NCBI GenBank assembly: GCA_029215795.1
Contig: JARDYH010000001.1
Location: forward strand, 14,345,501-14,409,500
Length of the DNA stretch: 64,000 nt
Source of the DNA: Anniella stebbinsi
Taxonomy: Eukaryota; Chordata; Lepidosauria; Squamata; Anniellidae
Direction: 5' to 3'
Shown: piece by piece, positions 44,049-55,484 of the stretch
Layout of the letters: every line of letters starts with the position of its first letter
Position numbering within the stretch: the first letter of the stretch is position 1
The notes under the pieces: model-generated
What the model saw: only the letters and a program-made list of their open reading frames with translations
Database searches by the model: none
Told to the model about the DNA's origin: nothing
Made by a program: the position numbers and the translations under genes

Positions 44049-45744
44049 TGATATCTCTTGGTTGCTTAAAACAGAACCCTGGAAGTGAAACCTGGCCTGC
44101 AAATTCACAGACAATTCTGTGGGTGATGCAACCAAAGATAATGTGTTTGGGGTTAAGACTGTAGATTATATAATAGCAGGGCTTGGCATATAGAAAGCTG
44201 TAAAACATCTCTAGCACTTATTCAGCACTTTTAAGACTACCTTTGTCTCTGTGTGCAATTCTAGTCTCAGCATCAGTTATAGCACACCAGCAGCTGACAT
44301 AAGCAAAACATAAGCAAACAACAAGAAGTAGAAACTGTACATGCTTTGTGTTTGAGAGTATAAATGATAGAGAATGATTAACCATTAGATAATGATTGGC
44401 TGCTTAGGGCCAATTTTTTATGTTGAAGAGGATAAAGACCTTTTCATTGTCTGTATTATTTCAGGTGGAGTTGCACCAAATGAAATCTTTGCACATAGGA
44501 GAACGGTATTGCAGCCCCGTTGCAGCCCAAAATAGTCCAGTCCAGGAAAAATGTTAACATTTGATTCTATTGAAAACATAAACAAGTCCTAGTGACTGAA
44601 GGATGTCTTCTGATAGATACCAGAAACTGAGGAGTGAAGGCAAACTGTTTGGGGAGTAAGTAATTTAGCAGCAAAGGGGTAAGTCATATACTGACATTTC
44701 AGTGAAAGGCCAAATTTAAGAGCCTGCTTAGAAAGTATCAAACATTAAGCTCTATTAGTGTACTTTATGGGTGAATGCAAGCTGTCAGTGCCTCTACTGA
44801 TATTAATAGTTCATTTAGAGTCAAAAGAAGAATTAATAACTTGTGAATTTATAAAAGAGAGTTCTCATTTAACACACTCATCTGTCACTCAGCTAAAATT
44901 ACATTGGAAATTGACTGAGGCTGAAACTCAGGATTGGAGAGGTAGAAAACGGAATGTTGGTACAGACGCTATAGAATGTCAAAATGGCAGGTTTTCTCCC
45001 AAGTAATCAAAACTGCAGACACAGGCAGCAGCCAAGTTAACCTTGGCACTAACTGTTTCAGTGTCCCGTCCATTAGTGGCAATACGTTGTGTAAGAGTTT
45101 TTGGTGTCAGAAAGCTGGAAGTTTTGGCATCAAGGGATTTGAAGCTGCCACTCAGTTTTCTATGTCTCTTTTGCCCAGGTACTTAGAGGAACACTTAACA
45201 GGTTTTATTTTTTTGCTTTGATGTGGAATGCCCATTGGTACAGAGGTATTGGCAGGGGACACTGTGGCCTAGTACCAGACATCTCTGTGTTCAGATGCAG
45301 AAGGAGCGGGTGGTATTTTCTTGTTTCCATTTAACTAGTGTGGTGGTAATAATATTTAAGGAAACTTTTATAGAAATTTACTAGAAATAACAGGCAAGCA
45401 CTACTGGCTGGATAAAGGCATCCTCCAAACATCACACCTTTATAATTTCTTGTTCAGTTTAATAAACCAAGGCCTAATATTATTTTAGCAACTTGTTTAT
45501 CTCAAACTTCAGCCATATGTCTTGTACAAGTTCCCCAACCCCCCCCCCCCCCCACAAAGGCATACATACACTGGAAATTTGGAGAATATATGCTGCTGCC
45601 CCAAAAAACCCATTATAGAATATAATGGAAATGGAATGCATTCAAGTGATTATCATCAGAAGCTGTTTCATTCCTGTGAAAATAGGTATAGAGGAAATTA
45701 TTGAAATGCATGTAATTCATCCAGAAGCTTACAATGAGTCATTC
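44049..45744. other. Unique DNA, no recognised feature
   Basis: Nothing identified apart from a C run. Confidence 0.55.
45539..45553. repeat. C15 homopolymer
   Basis: A run of fifteen C, the longest in the window. Confidence 0.9.
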
Positions 45745-45901
45745 GGAACTAATCTATTTTTGCAATCATTGGCAAGAAAATTATGAGTGATTTTAAGATT
45801 GATTAATCACTGGTGTGGGTGGTGGGGGTGTAATATTACAAGTATTTCCAAGTTGCTATGCTCTTATTGTGGCCATTCCAAGACGCACAGAATGTCACCA
45901 T
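45745..45901 (+). repeat. Local direct duplication, copy 1
   Basis: 157 bp nearly identical to 46727-46884. Differences seen: a 1-base and two 3-base indels and a single C/T change near the end. It ends with 'cacagaatgtcaccat', exactly where an L2-like LINE 3' end begins. Confidence 0.92.
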
Positions 45902-46222
45902 GAAGAACCTCGGCGGTGGGCCTTCTCTGTAGTGGCACCTATCCTCTGGAAAACCCTCCCTCATGAGGTTCGGGAGGCAGAAAATGTCTTTTAAATGCCT
46001 CCTGAAGACATACCTTTTTACACAGGCTTTCTCTGGTTTTTAATGTAGCTCATTTTACACTTTTTTAAAAACTTTTTAATGTTTAAATTTATATTATTAT
46101 ATATAATATATAATAAATATATTATTATATTTATATTACTATTCTTATGGTTTTTAACTGTGCACTGAGAGAGCTTCAGCTGATGGGCAGTATAAAGATG
46201 TAATGAATAAAATAAATAAATA
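45902..46222 (+). mobile_element. L2-like LINE 3' end
   Basis: Plus-strand words 'cggcggtgggccttctctgt', 'agtggcacctatcctctgg', 'aaaaccctccctcatgaggt' encode the C-terminal RRWAFSVVAP-type region. The 3' UTR ends 'gagagcttcagctgatgggc', 'agtataaagatgtaatgaat'. A TA-rich expansion lies at 46088-46135. 5'-truncated; no clear target duplication. Confidence 0.85.
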
Positions 46223-46726
46223 AATTGTGATCAGATCATATAAAGAGGATTCAAAGTCATTGGCGTCACCAAGTGCCAAGGACTGCTCAGTACACATAGC
46301 CATCCTGGCTTTCAAGATTCTGTTCTATTCCAAAGAAAAATCTGCTAGTATCCGACACAGAGCTAATGTTTTCTTTATTACACTTACTAGCTTTATCCAT
46401 GGTGTTTTTTTTTTTAATCCTGTTATTCATGCAGAGGTCTGAATGCCTGGAAATCCTATCTATGCCTGGCTCCTATACAACCTTAGACCCACTTCACTTC
46501 CTAGAAAAATCTACATCAGCTTATTTCACATCACTCTCTAAGCCAGAGTAGTCGAGCAAAAGGCCCCAGAGACCTTTTGAGATCCTACATGCATTCTGGA
46601 GCATCTGTACCTCATTCTACACTCATGACTGGATCATTTCAAGGCTAGGAAATGGTGCTCAACCAATGTCTGCTATTGCACATCTCAATGTTTCATTTGA
46701 GGGTAGCATAAGTTGTCAAGGAATGT
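46223..46726. other. Unique DNA, no recognised feature
   Basis: Nothing identified. It separates the LINE from the second copy of the duplication. Confidence 0.55.
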
Positions 46727-46884
46727 GGAAACTAATCTATTTTTGCAATCATTGGCAAGAAAATTATGAGTGATTTTAAGATTGGTGATTAATCACTGGT
46801 GTGGGTGGTGGGGGTGTAATATTACAAGTATTTCCAAGTTGCTATGCTCTTGTGGCCATTCCAAGACGCACAGAATGCCACCAT
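46727..46884 (+). repeat. Local direct duplication, copy 2
   Basis: The partner of 45745-45901, about 980 bp downstream. It ends in GCCACCAT (46877-46884), the left target duplication of the adjoining hAT element. Confidence 0.92.
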
Positions 46885-47204
46885 TAGGCTGACCCTATGA
46901 AAAGGAGGACAGGGCTCCTGTAACTTTAACAGTTGTAGAGAAAAGGGAATTTCAGTCGGTGTCATTTGTATGCAATTAGTTCCTGGTGAAATTCCCTCTT
47001 CATCACAACAGTTAAAGTTGCACGGGCCCTGCCTTCTTTTGTATATGGTCACTTTAGTATAGTGCCTGCACCTTTAACTGTTGTGATGAAGAGGGAATTT
47101 CACCAGGAACTAATTGCATAGAAACGACACCGGCTGAAATTCCTTTTTCTCTACAACTGTTAAAGTTACAGGAGCCCTGTCCTCCTTTTCATATGGTCAG
47201 CCTA
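46885..47204. mobile_element. hAT-type foldback MITE (320 bp)
   Basis: Termini TAGGCTGACC...GGTCAGCCTA. The 8-bp flanks GCCACCAT and GCTACCAT differ by one base, as expected for a slightly aged hAT target duplication. The two arms (46885-47022 and 47067-47204, 138 bp each) are inverted copies. The 44-bp loop contains a second terminus-like word 'tatatggtcactttag'. No transposase, so mobilisation would have been in trans. Confidence 0.9.
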
Positions 47205-47319
47205 GCTACCATGTTTTCCAGCATTTGTGCCCCCCTGTCGATGGTGGTGGTCATAGTCCATGTGCAAGAAGGCTATTCTGAATCAACTCTGAGCTAGTGA
47301 GTATAGTCATTGTTCCACT

Positions 47320-47322
<3 letters not shown>

Positions 47323-47355
<33 letters not shown>
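47323..47355. repeat. (AG)16 microsatellite
   Basis: An uninterrupted AG repeat. Confidence 0.95.
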
Positions 47356-47357
<2 letters not shown>

Positions 47358-49109
47358 AAATAGCAGGCAGGGGGCTGTGTTCATTCATATCATGACTTGA
47401 AATGTTTGTTTTGTCTTCCAAATTATTCTTCAGCCCTTTAAAACAAGGAATAGCTTCTCATTTTGTAACTTGTAGAGTCTTTTGTCACAAATAATTTATA
47501 GCTGAAGACACATAGAATATTTATTATTTCCCAGTTGCTAGGCATAGTGGGGGAACTACAGGTAAGTGACAAGACTATCTAGCCCAGCCTCACACAGGAT
47601 TTCCTCTTTAATGTTAGATGATGAAGTCAGTGGGCAGGCACTAATGATTGTTCTTTCCTCCAACTACTCATACAAGAAAGATGCAGTCCACAATTTCCTC
47701 ATAGCATATTCAATGCCATTTAAATATTGCAAACTGCTGAATTGCAAATGTTAGGCTAGGCATGAATAAAAAATGTTGATATTTTATTCTAAAAATAATA
47801 ATTATGGAAAGGCTGTCTTTATTGTATTATTTAAAATATTTCATTTTACATGTAGACTACAGGCTAATGCAGAATTGCCACTTTTTTCTTTTCTTCTTTG
47901 GACAGAAATTGTTTCTGGGGCATTAAAAATACAAGAGGAAAGCTATTGCAGGAATATGGGGAAACGTTATATGCTTTTGACAGGGTCTGTCAGTAATTGT
48001 TGGCTGGAAAGAAAAGCGCTCTAGCCAGTTTCTGTGAAATGGTGGTAGAAAAGCTCAGAAGAGTGAGATCCAGCTCCCATTATACGTATAAAAAATACCC
48101 CTCTCTTCTGTAGAACTATCCCCCTCTCAATTTTGAATTCATTGCTTTCATAGTATACACTAAATGCAAAGAATAAAACATCTGTGCATGGATGACTAAC
48201 TTCTGGTATTTAAACTGCCAGCTGCTAAAAGTGATTGGGTGTCCTGCTGAGGCAAATGCATTTTTACACCCATCTTTAATAAAATATTGTAAGGAATAGC
48301 TAAAAAGCTTTCCCTTGGACTTTCATCTAGTAGCATTTTTATTATTATTGCAGTCTTGTGAAGGAATTGGTATTGACTCCTGTCAGGCACTTTTGGATAG
48401 GAGGTGAAGAGATTTCTCTCATGGCTTTCTGTGTGTTTTGTCAAATCCTGTACTTTCAGCTGAAGTGCGAAGTGATCGCTGATGTCAGGAAATGCCTTCA
48501 AGCGCGAGCTGGTGTTGGTCTCCTGTGACTCCCTCTTTTTTTATATAAAAAAAAAAAAAGAGGAAGAGAGAGAGAGGGAGTCAGATTGGGTTGTAAAATG
48601 ATGACAATCTAACTGGACATAAACACATTTATTGCAGGCTCAGCAGCCGTTACATATCATTAGAGGAAGAAGGCAAAAAGGAAGGAAGGCTACTCTGATG
48701 TCAGATTTATTCTTTTAAGGACAAATGTGTCCAGATGAGAAGATACTAACTTGATGGCAGCTTGTTTACTTAAGATTCAAAACCCATTACTGTCTTTCTT
48801 CCCACTCTTGTTACATTGAACTAAAACTTTTTGCAATGGCTAATGCAAACTGAAAATAATAGCACTAAGAATTTCAAATATTTGAGGACTTGTAACATTT
48901 GAACATTCTTTTAGTTTGTGTTATGTGCCAAGAGGTGGCTTAGTCCAGATCTACACCACGCGGGATATCACACTATGAAAGTGGTTTGAAAACAATATAT
49001 GGAATGTGTCCTGGGACCCAACAGTTGTCAGTGTGCTTCAAAACCGTTGTAAAGCAGTAGTTTAGATCCTGCCTTGGTAAAATGGCACAAGTCATGCCCA
49101 AAAGGTAGG

Positions 49110-49136
49110 GGTGTGTGTGTGTGTGTGTGTGTGTGT
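49110..49136. repeat. (GT)13 microsatellite
   Basis: An uninterrupted GT repeat. Confidence 0.95.
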
Positions 49137-52100
49137 TTGGAAGGCACAAATCACTTTTGTGTACCACGTTTTGTGCAGCAGCAGCTTCATCTTAAAATAA
49201 TTATATTGTTTACATTTGTGGGTCCTGATCTACCCACACAGCAGAATGAAGTGGTAAAATGGATTGCACCACTTTAAACGACAGATGGATGCTAACATTT
49301 TGAAGTGCTGCCCTATGTTAAAAATTATCTGCAAATAGAAAACTAACACGGCCAGCGCAAGACTGAGGAGATAACCTTTCTCCCGTTGTGCTAGTTTTCT
49401 ACTTGCAGGGAGTTTATTATCCACAATGATACAGTACATTCTAGCACTTCATTTTTCTGCACGTGTTAAGACCAGTTCTATAGTTTTACCATAGTATGGG
49501 TACTAAAAGGTATGCTGCTTTACATGTCAACTGAGCAAGGAATAATCCATGTACTTGACATTTCCTTATGTATTTTTTATTTTCAAAAAATGACAGATTT
49601 GTTTGCTCTGTGAATGCATTTTGCAGTTTTTAATATTTGACATGTTAAAAAGTGGACGACTTCTAGGGATAAATGCCCAGAGCAATGCATGAGGTTTTGC
49701 CAAAGATGTTTCACCCCAAGCTGTCCTCCAGTGAATATTCTCTGTGTGTTTAGTGACTGAGAATTTGGGGAAGGTGCTTCAAAATCAGGTTTTCCCCCAG
49801 AGCATCAGATGGGCTATTTGCAGTAGCAAAAACAAATGGAGAGAGCACAAAGATTGTAACGCAAAATTAAATATAAGTGTTAAGCCTCAAGCCGGTAATG
49901 GATGGAGACCAGTGGAGCTCGAACCTCGGCATAACTGATGGAGTGACCCTGTTTCTCATCTCCCCTTCTGGAACAGCCAGATGGAATGGCTGCTGTTGAA
50001 ATTACTCATATATATATACATACCCATTTCATTTTAACCCCTTCTAAGCCCAGCCCTTTCATAAATATATTTATTAAACAAGAACATTCCCAATTAGACA
50101 ACACTCCCTAGCTGAAATGTTCTCCTGCCCTTTACTGTATTACTTCCCTCTCTCCTACCCCAAACCAAAATGCTGTTCTTGGTTTATACATCATATTTTC
50201 ATCCCATCACCCTCTTTCTCTATCCCAAACCCTCTGTTTGCCTTTCTTTTGTCCATTTGGTATCAAAACAGAACCAGTGCTTTCATAGATATTAACTGCA
50301 CATCTCGTTGTTGCCAGAAGCTACTGAAATAGCAAGTATAAAGATCAATTGACCTCTTTGTTTGCTGGTCAACAGCTTTATGTGGTGGTAAAAAATGGAG
50401 GAGACTCACTCTTCACATTGGGCTCCTCACACTGGGCTACCATTCATATCTAAGTGAGACATGATAGGAAGCATATTTTAGTATAAACAGAAAAGGAATT
50501 TCAATGCAGGACATTATAGGAACTACCATAACGTAAAGCATTATCATAGACCTGACCTGTCTCCAAGCTCAGATTCCTTATGGAAACCATTTTAATGTGT
50601 TGGGGGGTTTTATATATCCTATGGAGCACTATCAGTTGTCCTGTTTGGTTTCAAACAAATCAGAAATTCATGTCCTAAATGTTTCACTAGTCAGAATAAT
50701 TAAATTGATCAGGTCTGGGAGTACTGGAAGGAAAATAATGGGGTCACTGAAGCATTGAAGCTCTAATGGGAACCTGAATGTATTCAGATATCAAATCTAA
50801 TAATTGTTCTACACCTGTATTCACAGACCCATAGAGCAAATTCACATTAAAGTTTTAGTGAAACAGTTTCAGGACTACACTCCAAAGGGATTTGATCCTC
50901 CCCCCCAAACCTAGCTTTGTTTGCTTTTCGTCATCAACATTTATGTTTGAGGGTCTGTTGTGTTTTAATGGCACATTCAAACTCCTTTCATAGATATGCA
51001 AACATTAGAAAAACATTGCATGCGTTACATTAGTAATATGGATTGTTTTTATCACACCTTTAGAATGGAAAGCAGAAGTTATCAAAGAATTGCAGTTTAT
51101 ACAGCTGCTCAGTTACAGAAGTCAATATTTCTGAATTCTTCTCTCCTTCAAAGACAACTAGCAAAACATGCTAGATGTTGGAGGAAAGTGAAATGCAGAT
51201 TCTTAGATTGGTATTTCATAGAAATCCTGGCTTGAATACAGTCTGGGAAGACAAACCTCATAATAATGTAAGGGTACAGAATCCACACTAACTGGCATTG
51301 CTTACTGCTTGGATTTCTCTCTACAAGCACACAACTCTGTATATTGTTGGGCTTCCTTAGTGGCATTTATTCCTGCATTCATGTGAATACAGGAGCTTTC
51401 AGTTTTATCTCCCCATAGTGTAGAAAGTAAAGAAGGAAACATGAAAGCCAAATTCCCTACCTCACTGTGTGTAGAGATGAGGGATGGTGGTAACATCCAA
51501 ACAGGCCATTAGAGCTAAGAATGTGCTCAGCGCAATATAAAAGTTGAATGTGATGCAGCCCTTTCCCAGAATGCTTACAATCAATATGTGGGTGGATGTG
51601 GACATGGTGCAATGGTGGTGTGGTCAGGGATTGAAGATGAGTGATGGGAACAAGAATGAAGAAATCCTGAAATGGTTCAGGAAAGGCTTTACAGAAGAAC
51701 TTGTATCTTGAGGTAGTACTGAAAAGGGGATACAGAAGTGACTTGAATTACAAGCCAGAAGGCAGCATGGGATTCTATTTTAATTATAATGAGTGATATG
51801 GCATGTTATAGAGAATGGTATTGGGAGAAGATAAGAAACCCAACCAGAAATTATCGAGTCAGCAGAGGTCATGAAGTAAGAAATCACAGAAAAGGAGAGA
51901 AAATATATAAGCGAAGTCTGCATATGCTGAAATAGAAGATACAGTGGAAAGGGTCATCAAGAAGAAAGTAACTTAACCAGAACACAGACAAAGGCTTTAG
52001 CAGGGATCTTGGAAATGCTGAAGAAGAGAAAAGGTTTAGCAGCTTTGGGAACAAAAGAAAAAAGCTGTGTGTTTCTGAATGGGCAAGCTAAAAGTATGGC

Positions 52101-52329
52101 TTGCCCATCAGAAGCCACATGTAACAAAGCGCCAATGGCCTCTTCTCCATTGTGAAGTGTCCTTAGGAACAGGCAATTTGCATCAGGAATGGACAGGAAG
52201 GAAGGCAGTGCGGCTGACTCTTCCTTTTAAGTCTTTTCCGTTCAGGTTTCCCCAGGGACCATTGTAATGATTTGTAAAACTCAAAGATCATTTTTAATAT
52301 TTAATTTTTATTACATTTTAGAAGTAAAT

Positions 52330-52386
52330 CTCATTGTTTTCATGGGGGCTATTCCTGGGTAAGTGTGTAGGATTACAACCAAACAA
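52330..52386. repeat. Fragment of short dispersed repeat
   Basis: 'catgggggctattcctggg', 'taagtgtgtaggattacaac' resembles the right half of the repeat at 15.29 kb (gggacttactcccaggtaagtg...aggattgcag type). Confidence 0.4.
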
Positions 52387-52571
52387 TACTATTGAAGGTT
52401 GATTGGGGCAGGCAATAACTGACTATGTATAGGTCCATGAACCTCTCAGCCTCCTTCCATTCCCAGTATTCTTCTGAGTTCCAACCCTCCCCCTTTGCTG
52501 CTACTAAAAATATATTGCTGGGAGATAGTTTCCAGTTGAAACCAAACCAACTGTTTGGTTTCAGTTCCAGT

Positions 52572-52700
52572 TTTATTTATTTATTTTATATCCCACCTTT
52601 CTACCAAAAAAGGGCACTTTGGCTATTTATTAATTTGTAATATTCATACACTGCATTTCAACAAAAAGTCCTGAAGTGGTTTTACATAGTAAAAGATGGC
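52572..52700 (-). mobile_element. Two LINE 3' tails in tandem
   Basis: 'ttatttatttattttatatcc', 'cacctttctaccaaaaaa' is a minus-strand LINE tail. A second tail-like unit starts near 52622 ('ctatttattaatttgtaat', 'acactgcatttcaacaaaaa'). Only the ends remain. Confidence 0.5.
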
Positions 52701-53915
52701 TTACAAACATGTTCGAATAAAAACAAAAACATGTTGTTTAGGTGTTACTCAAAATCTGTGCTCATCATATCCCTAAATGCCGGTGATGGGGAACACATCC
52801 CCTGACCATTACTGGTTCAAGTTAGATTCAGCAGGTATGGATGTAGCTGAATCTTCATCCTGCTATGTTCAGTGAAATGCTCATGTAATAACCAGAGTAT
52901 AAAAAGAAATGTTCTTGTACTGTTGAAATAAAAAGTAATAAAGGTGACGTGATTGAATTCTAACTTCTAGTTATTCTCACTGCACCCCTTATTTCAAAAT
53001 GTGTCTCTGTGCACCAACTGCCTGATACAGCAGCTTTTTCATCATCCTTTCTGCCCCATCCCCTTCGTTAACTTTCTCAGCTGGGAGTTGAAAATCAAAA
53101 CTAGACACAGAATCACTGTGTATGTCTCTGCTTGTGTTGGCAAAAAGACCTATTTTCCTGTGTGATTTTAAAGGCCAATTACCCTTGGAGGAAGGGAGAA
53201 AAAAGATTGATTTGTCATGTAACCCTTCAGGCTGGCATATGGTGGTGTCTCAGTGTAATTCGTAGCATGGCTACGACCATGGAAATGGAAGAGCTTTCAA
53301 TCATTTCAGAAGTGTTTCTCTCAAGTGGTGGCATTTTTGATGGAAGTAAAGTTAAATTTGGCTACACACACACACACACACACACGCAAGTCCTTTTCCT
53401 TTAAAATAAAAAACAATTAGCCTTGAGCGAATCTTGACTTTCAAAGGGCAAGTCATGTAAATAAAATTGATTATGATGTAAAGCTACTTTAAAGACTAAA
53501 CGTATCTAAATAATTTTGTGTTTCTATTCACACTTCTATAGATGATTTATTTCTATACTGCTTTTCTGTATAAACTATACTCAAAATGCTCACGTCAAAG
53601 CATAAACACAACATGCGCACACTCATTCCATTGTTATTCTTGCTGGATTTAATTAACATTTCAAGTAAAGGGTTTGGGAGGTTCCTTTGCACTTTGGAGC
53701 AAAAGGGACGATGAAAAGTATTGTATTAGACAAGTGCATAACGAGAAATTGGAAATAAGGGGTACAGTGAGAATAATGTGAAGTTAGAAATCAATATCCT
53801 TTTATTTTTATTTCAATAATAGAAGAATGTTCCATTTTATATCATGCATATTTTATGAGATTTTCACTAAACTAGCACAACTTTTGGGAATTTCTGTTCT
53901 GTAAGCTAAAAGTAA
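52701..53915. other. Unique DNA, no recognised feature
   Basis: Nothing identified besides a CA repeat. Confidence 0.55.
53364..53385. repeat. (AC)11 microsatellite
   Basis: An uninterrupted AC repeat. Confidence 0.95.
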
Positions 53916-54050
53916 TCCTAACGTAGGGTGACCAGATCGCCCTGGATTTCCCGGTCCTAACTGGGAAAACTGGGGCAATCCGGGCCGACAGGGGGAGTGC
54001 GGGAGCAAACCGGGGAAACGATCAGCTCTCCTCCCGCCCTTAAATGCCCA

Positions 54051-54476
54051 CGCTGCTCCCTTGCCTCTGCAAGAAACAAGTGCTCAGCATTAGGGAGGGT
54101 CAACAAATTCCTTGTCTGGTGGCTAAAGCTAACTGCTTTAGCCACCAGACAAGGAATTTGTTGATGCTCCCTAATGCTGAGCACTTCTTTCCTGCCCGCT
54201 GCTCTGCCTCAGCAAGAAAGAGGTGCTCAGTGTTAAGGAGCGTCAACAAATTCCTTGTCTGGTGGCTAACTGCTTTAGCCACCAGACAAGGAATTTGTTG
54301 ACGCTCCCTAACACTGAGCACTTCTTTCCTGCCAGCGCTGCTCCCCAGCCTCAGCAGGAAACAAGTGCTCAGCGTTAGGGAGTGTCAACAAATTCCTTGT
54401 CTGGTGGCTAAACTGCTTTAGCCACCAGACAAAGAATTTGTTGACGCTCCCTAATGCTGAGCACTTGTTTCCTGCG
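54051..54476. repeat. Hairpin unit repeated three times in tandem
   Basis: Each unit of about 142 bp holds 'tgctcag', 'gtcaacaaattccttgtc' and 'tggtggcta' followed by the inverted complement. Left-arm anchors 'tgctcag' start at 54081, 54224 and about 54366. The central loops differ slightly between units (aagctaactgc, actgc, aactgc), so the units have diverged since duplication. Confidence 0.93.
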
Positions 54477-54668
54477 GAGGCCGGGGAGCAGCGCGGGCAT
54501 TTTAAAGCAGGCTCTTCCTCCTCTTTTGCGTGCTGCTGCTGTTCCTCAGATACCTCCAGGGAGCCCAGGAGCAGGGCAAGAAGGGTGAGGGGGCTGCAGG
54601 GGGTCACGCGGCAGTGGAGGAGATCGGTGGTGGCAGCGGAGGACCCGGTAGGTCCGGGCTGGGTTTTT

Positions 54669-54680
54669 GGGGGGGGGGGG
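54669..54680. repeat. G12 homopolymer
   Basis: A run of twelve G within the hAT element, followed by more G tracts, giving potential for quadruplex formation. Confidence 0.9.
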
Positions 54681-54939
54681 CGGGTGGCTTGGTGGGGGGG
54701 GTTGTTTCTGGTGGGAGGTGGCAGGGGTGTCTGTTGGCCGCATGGCAGGCGGCCTTTTTAATTTTTTTATTTTATGTTCGGGGGGATGCTTTGGCGCGGT
54801 GGCCATTTTGGACCTGGATTTTGCTTTCCAAAATCTGGTCACCCTATCCTAACGTTTCTGTTACTTTCCTTTATATGGGTGGATAGAATCAAAGTGTAGG
54901 TGGACAAAGCCTTGCTTATTTTCTAAAATCATTACTATT

Positions 54940-55290
54940 TCTTTAAAGAATTTTGATGTCACTCCTCAGCCAAAAAGGATCCCAGAGCAGCTTACATATA
55001 ATCAATTAAACAAGACAGTCCCTGCCTGCAGTTTACAATCTAAAAAGACATGGCACACAAGAAAAAGGTGTGGAGAGGACAGAGGAGGGAAATTATTATT
55101 TTCAGCAGGGCTGGTGAAACGGCCCTGCTCTCCCTCTCATCTCGTTCTGCTGAAATGGGTTCCAGTGGTGCCAACTGAGGGAGGAGGGACCTTCATGAGG
55201 GAGGTCTTCAGCAGAGCTGGTGAATAGCGATACTCCCCCCTCCCTCATCTCCTTCAACTCAACCTGCCGGAATGCACCATAACATCTACA
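54940..55290 (-). mobile_element. LINE 3' UTR remnant
   Basis: 'ggatcccagagcagcttacat', 'acaagacagtccctgcctgc', 'agtttacaatctaaaaagac' resembles the minus-strand 3' region of a squamate LINE. From 55098 a 'ttcagcagggctggtgaa' unit recurs near 55207 ('ttcagcagagctggtgaa'), a diverged tandem repeat of about 110 bp. Confidence 0.45.
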
Positions 55291-55484
55291 AGACATTCCC
55301 TTTGACCTAGAACCTCTTTTGCCCTATAGGCCCCAGTTCTGCTTCATCAGTGGTGAATAGAAAACACAATGTCATTTGCAAACCTTTAAAATATAGGTCC
55401 TTAAGGATATTCAAACTTAAAAGTTATTTTAGGATTCAGTAAGGGTGGCTGAAGAGAGATCAGTATTTCAGGTTTTTTAGTCTT

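Larger units (their letters stand above)
47213..52329. other. Unique DNA with candidate conserved element
   Basis: About 5 kb without recognised transposons. Microsatellites are listed separately. The stretch 48180-48520 is compact and mixed in composition, and could be conserved noncoding DNA; its 101-codon minus-strand frame has no domain. At 51540-51990 a purine-rich stretch has no assignment. Confidence 0.45.
53924..54846. mobile_element. Non-autonomous hAT-type transposon, 923 bp
   Basis: Terminal inverted repeats TAGGGTGACCAGAT...ATCTGGTCACCCTA, with a perfect 8-bp target duplication TCCTAACG at 53916-53923 and 54847-54854, which is diagnostic of hAT-like insertion. The interior is GC-rich and has no transposase. 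It contains a palindromic region made of three tandem hairpin units (54051-54476), then a G-rich stretch with a G12 run and further G tracts (54660-54720). Words near 54035 ('cttaaatgcccacgctgctcc') and 54488 ('agcagcgcgggcattttaaag') close the whole hairpin region as an outer inverted repeat. Open frames here follow the palindromes and low complexity and are not genes. Confidence 0.93.

Noticed and set aside
54051..54476. CRISPR-like array from three regular repeats
   Set aside because: The units are long palindromes with no distinct spacers inside a eukaryotic transposon.
54044..54886. Several overlapping open frames of 73-118 codons
   Set aside because: They repeat the same words on both strands through the triple hairpin and G-rich tract of a hAT element, so they are not genes.
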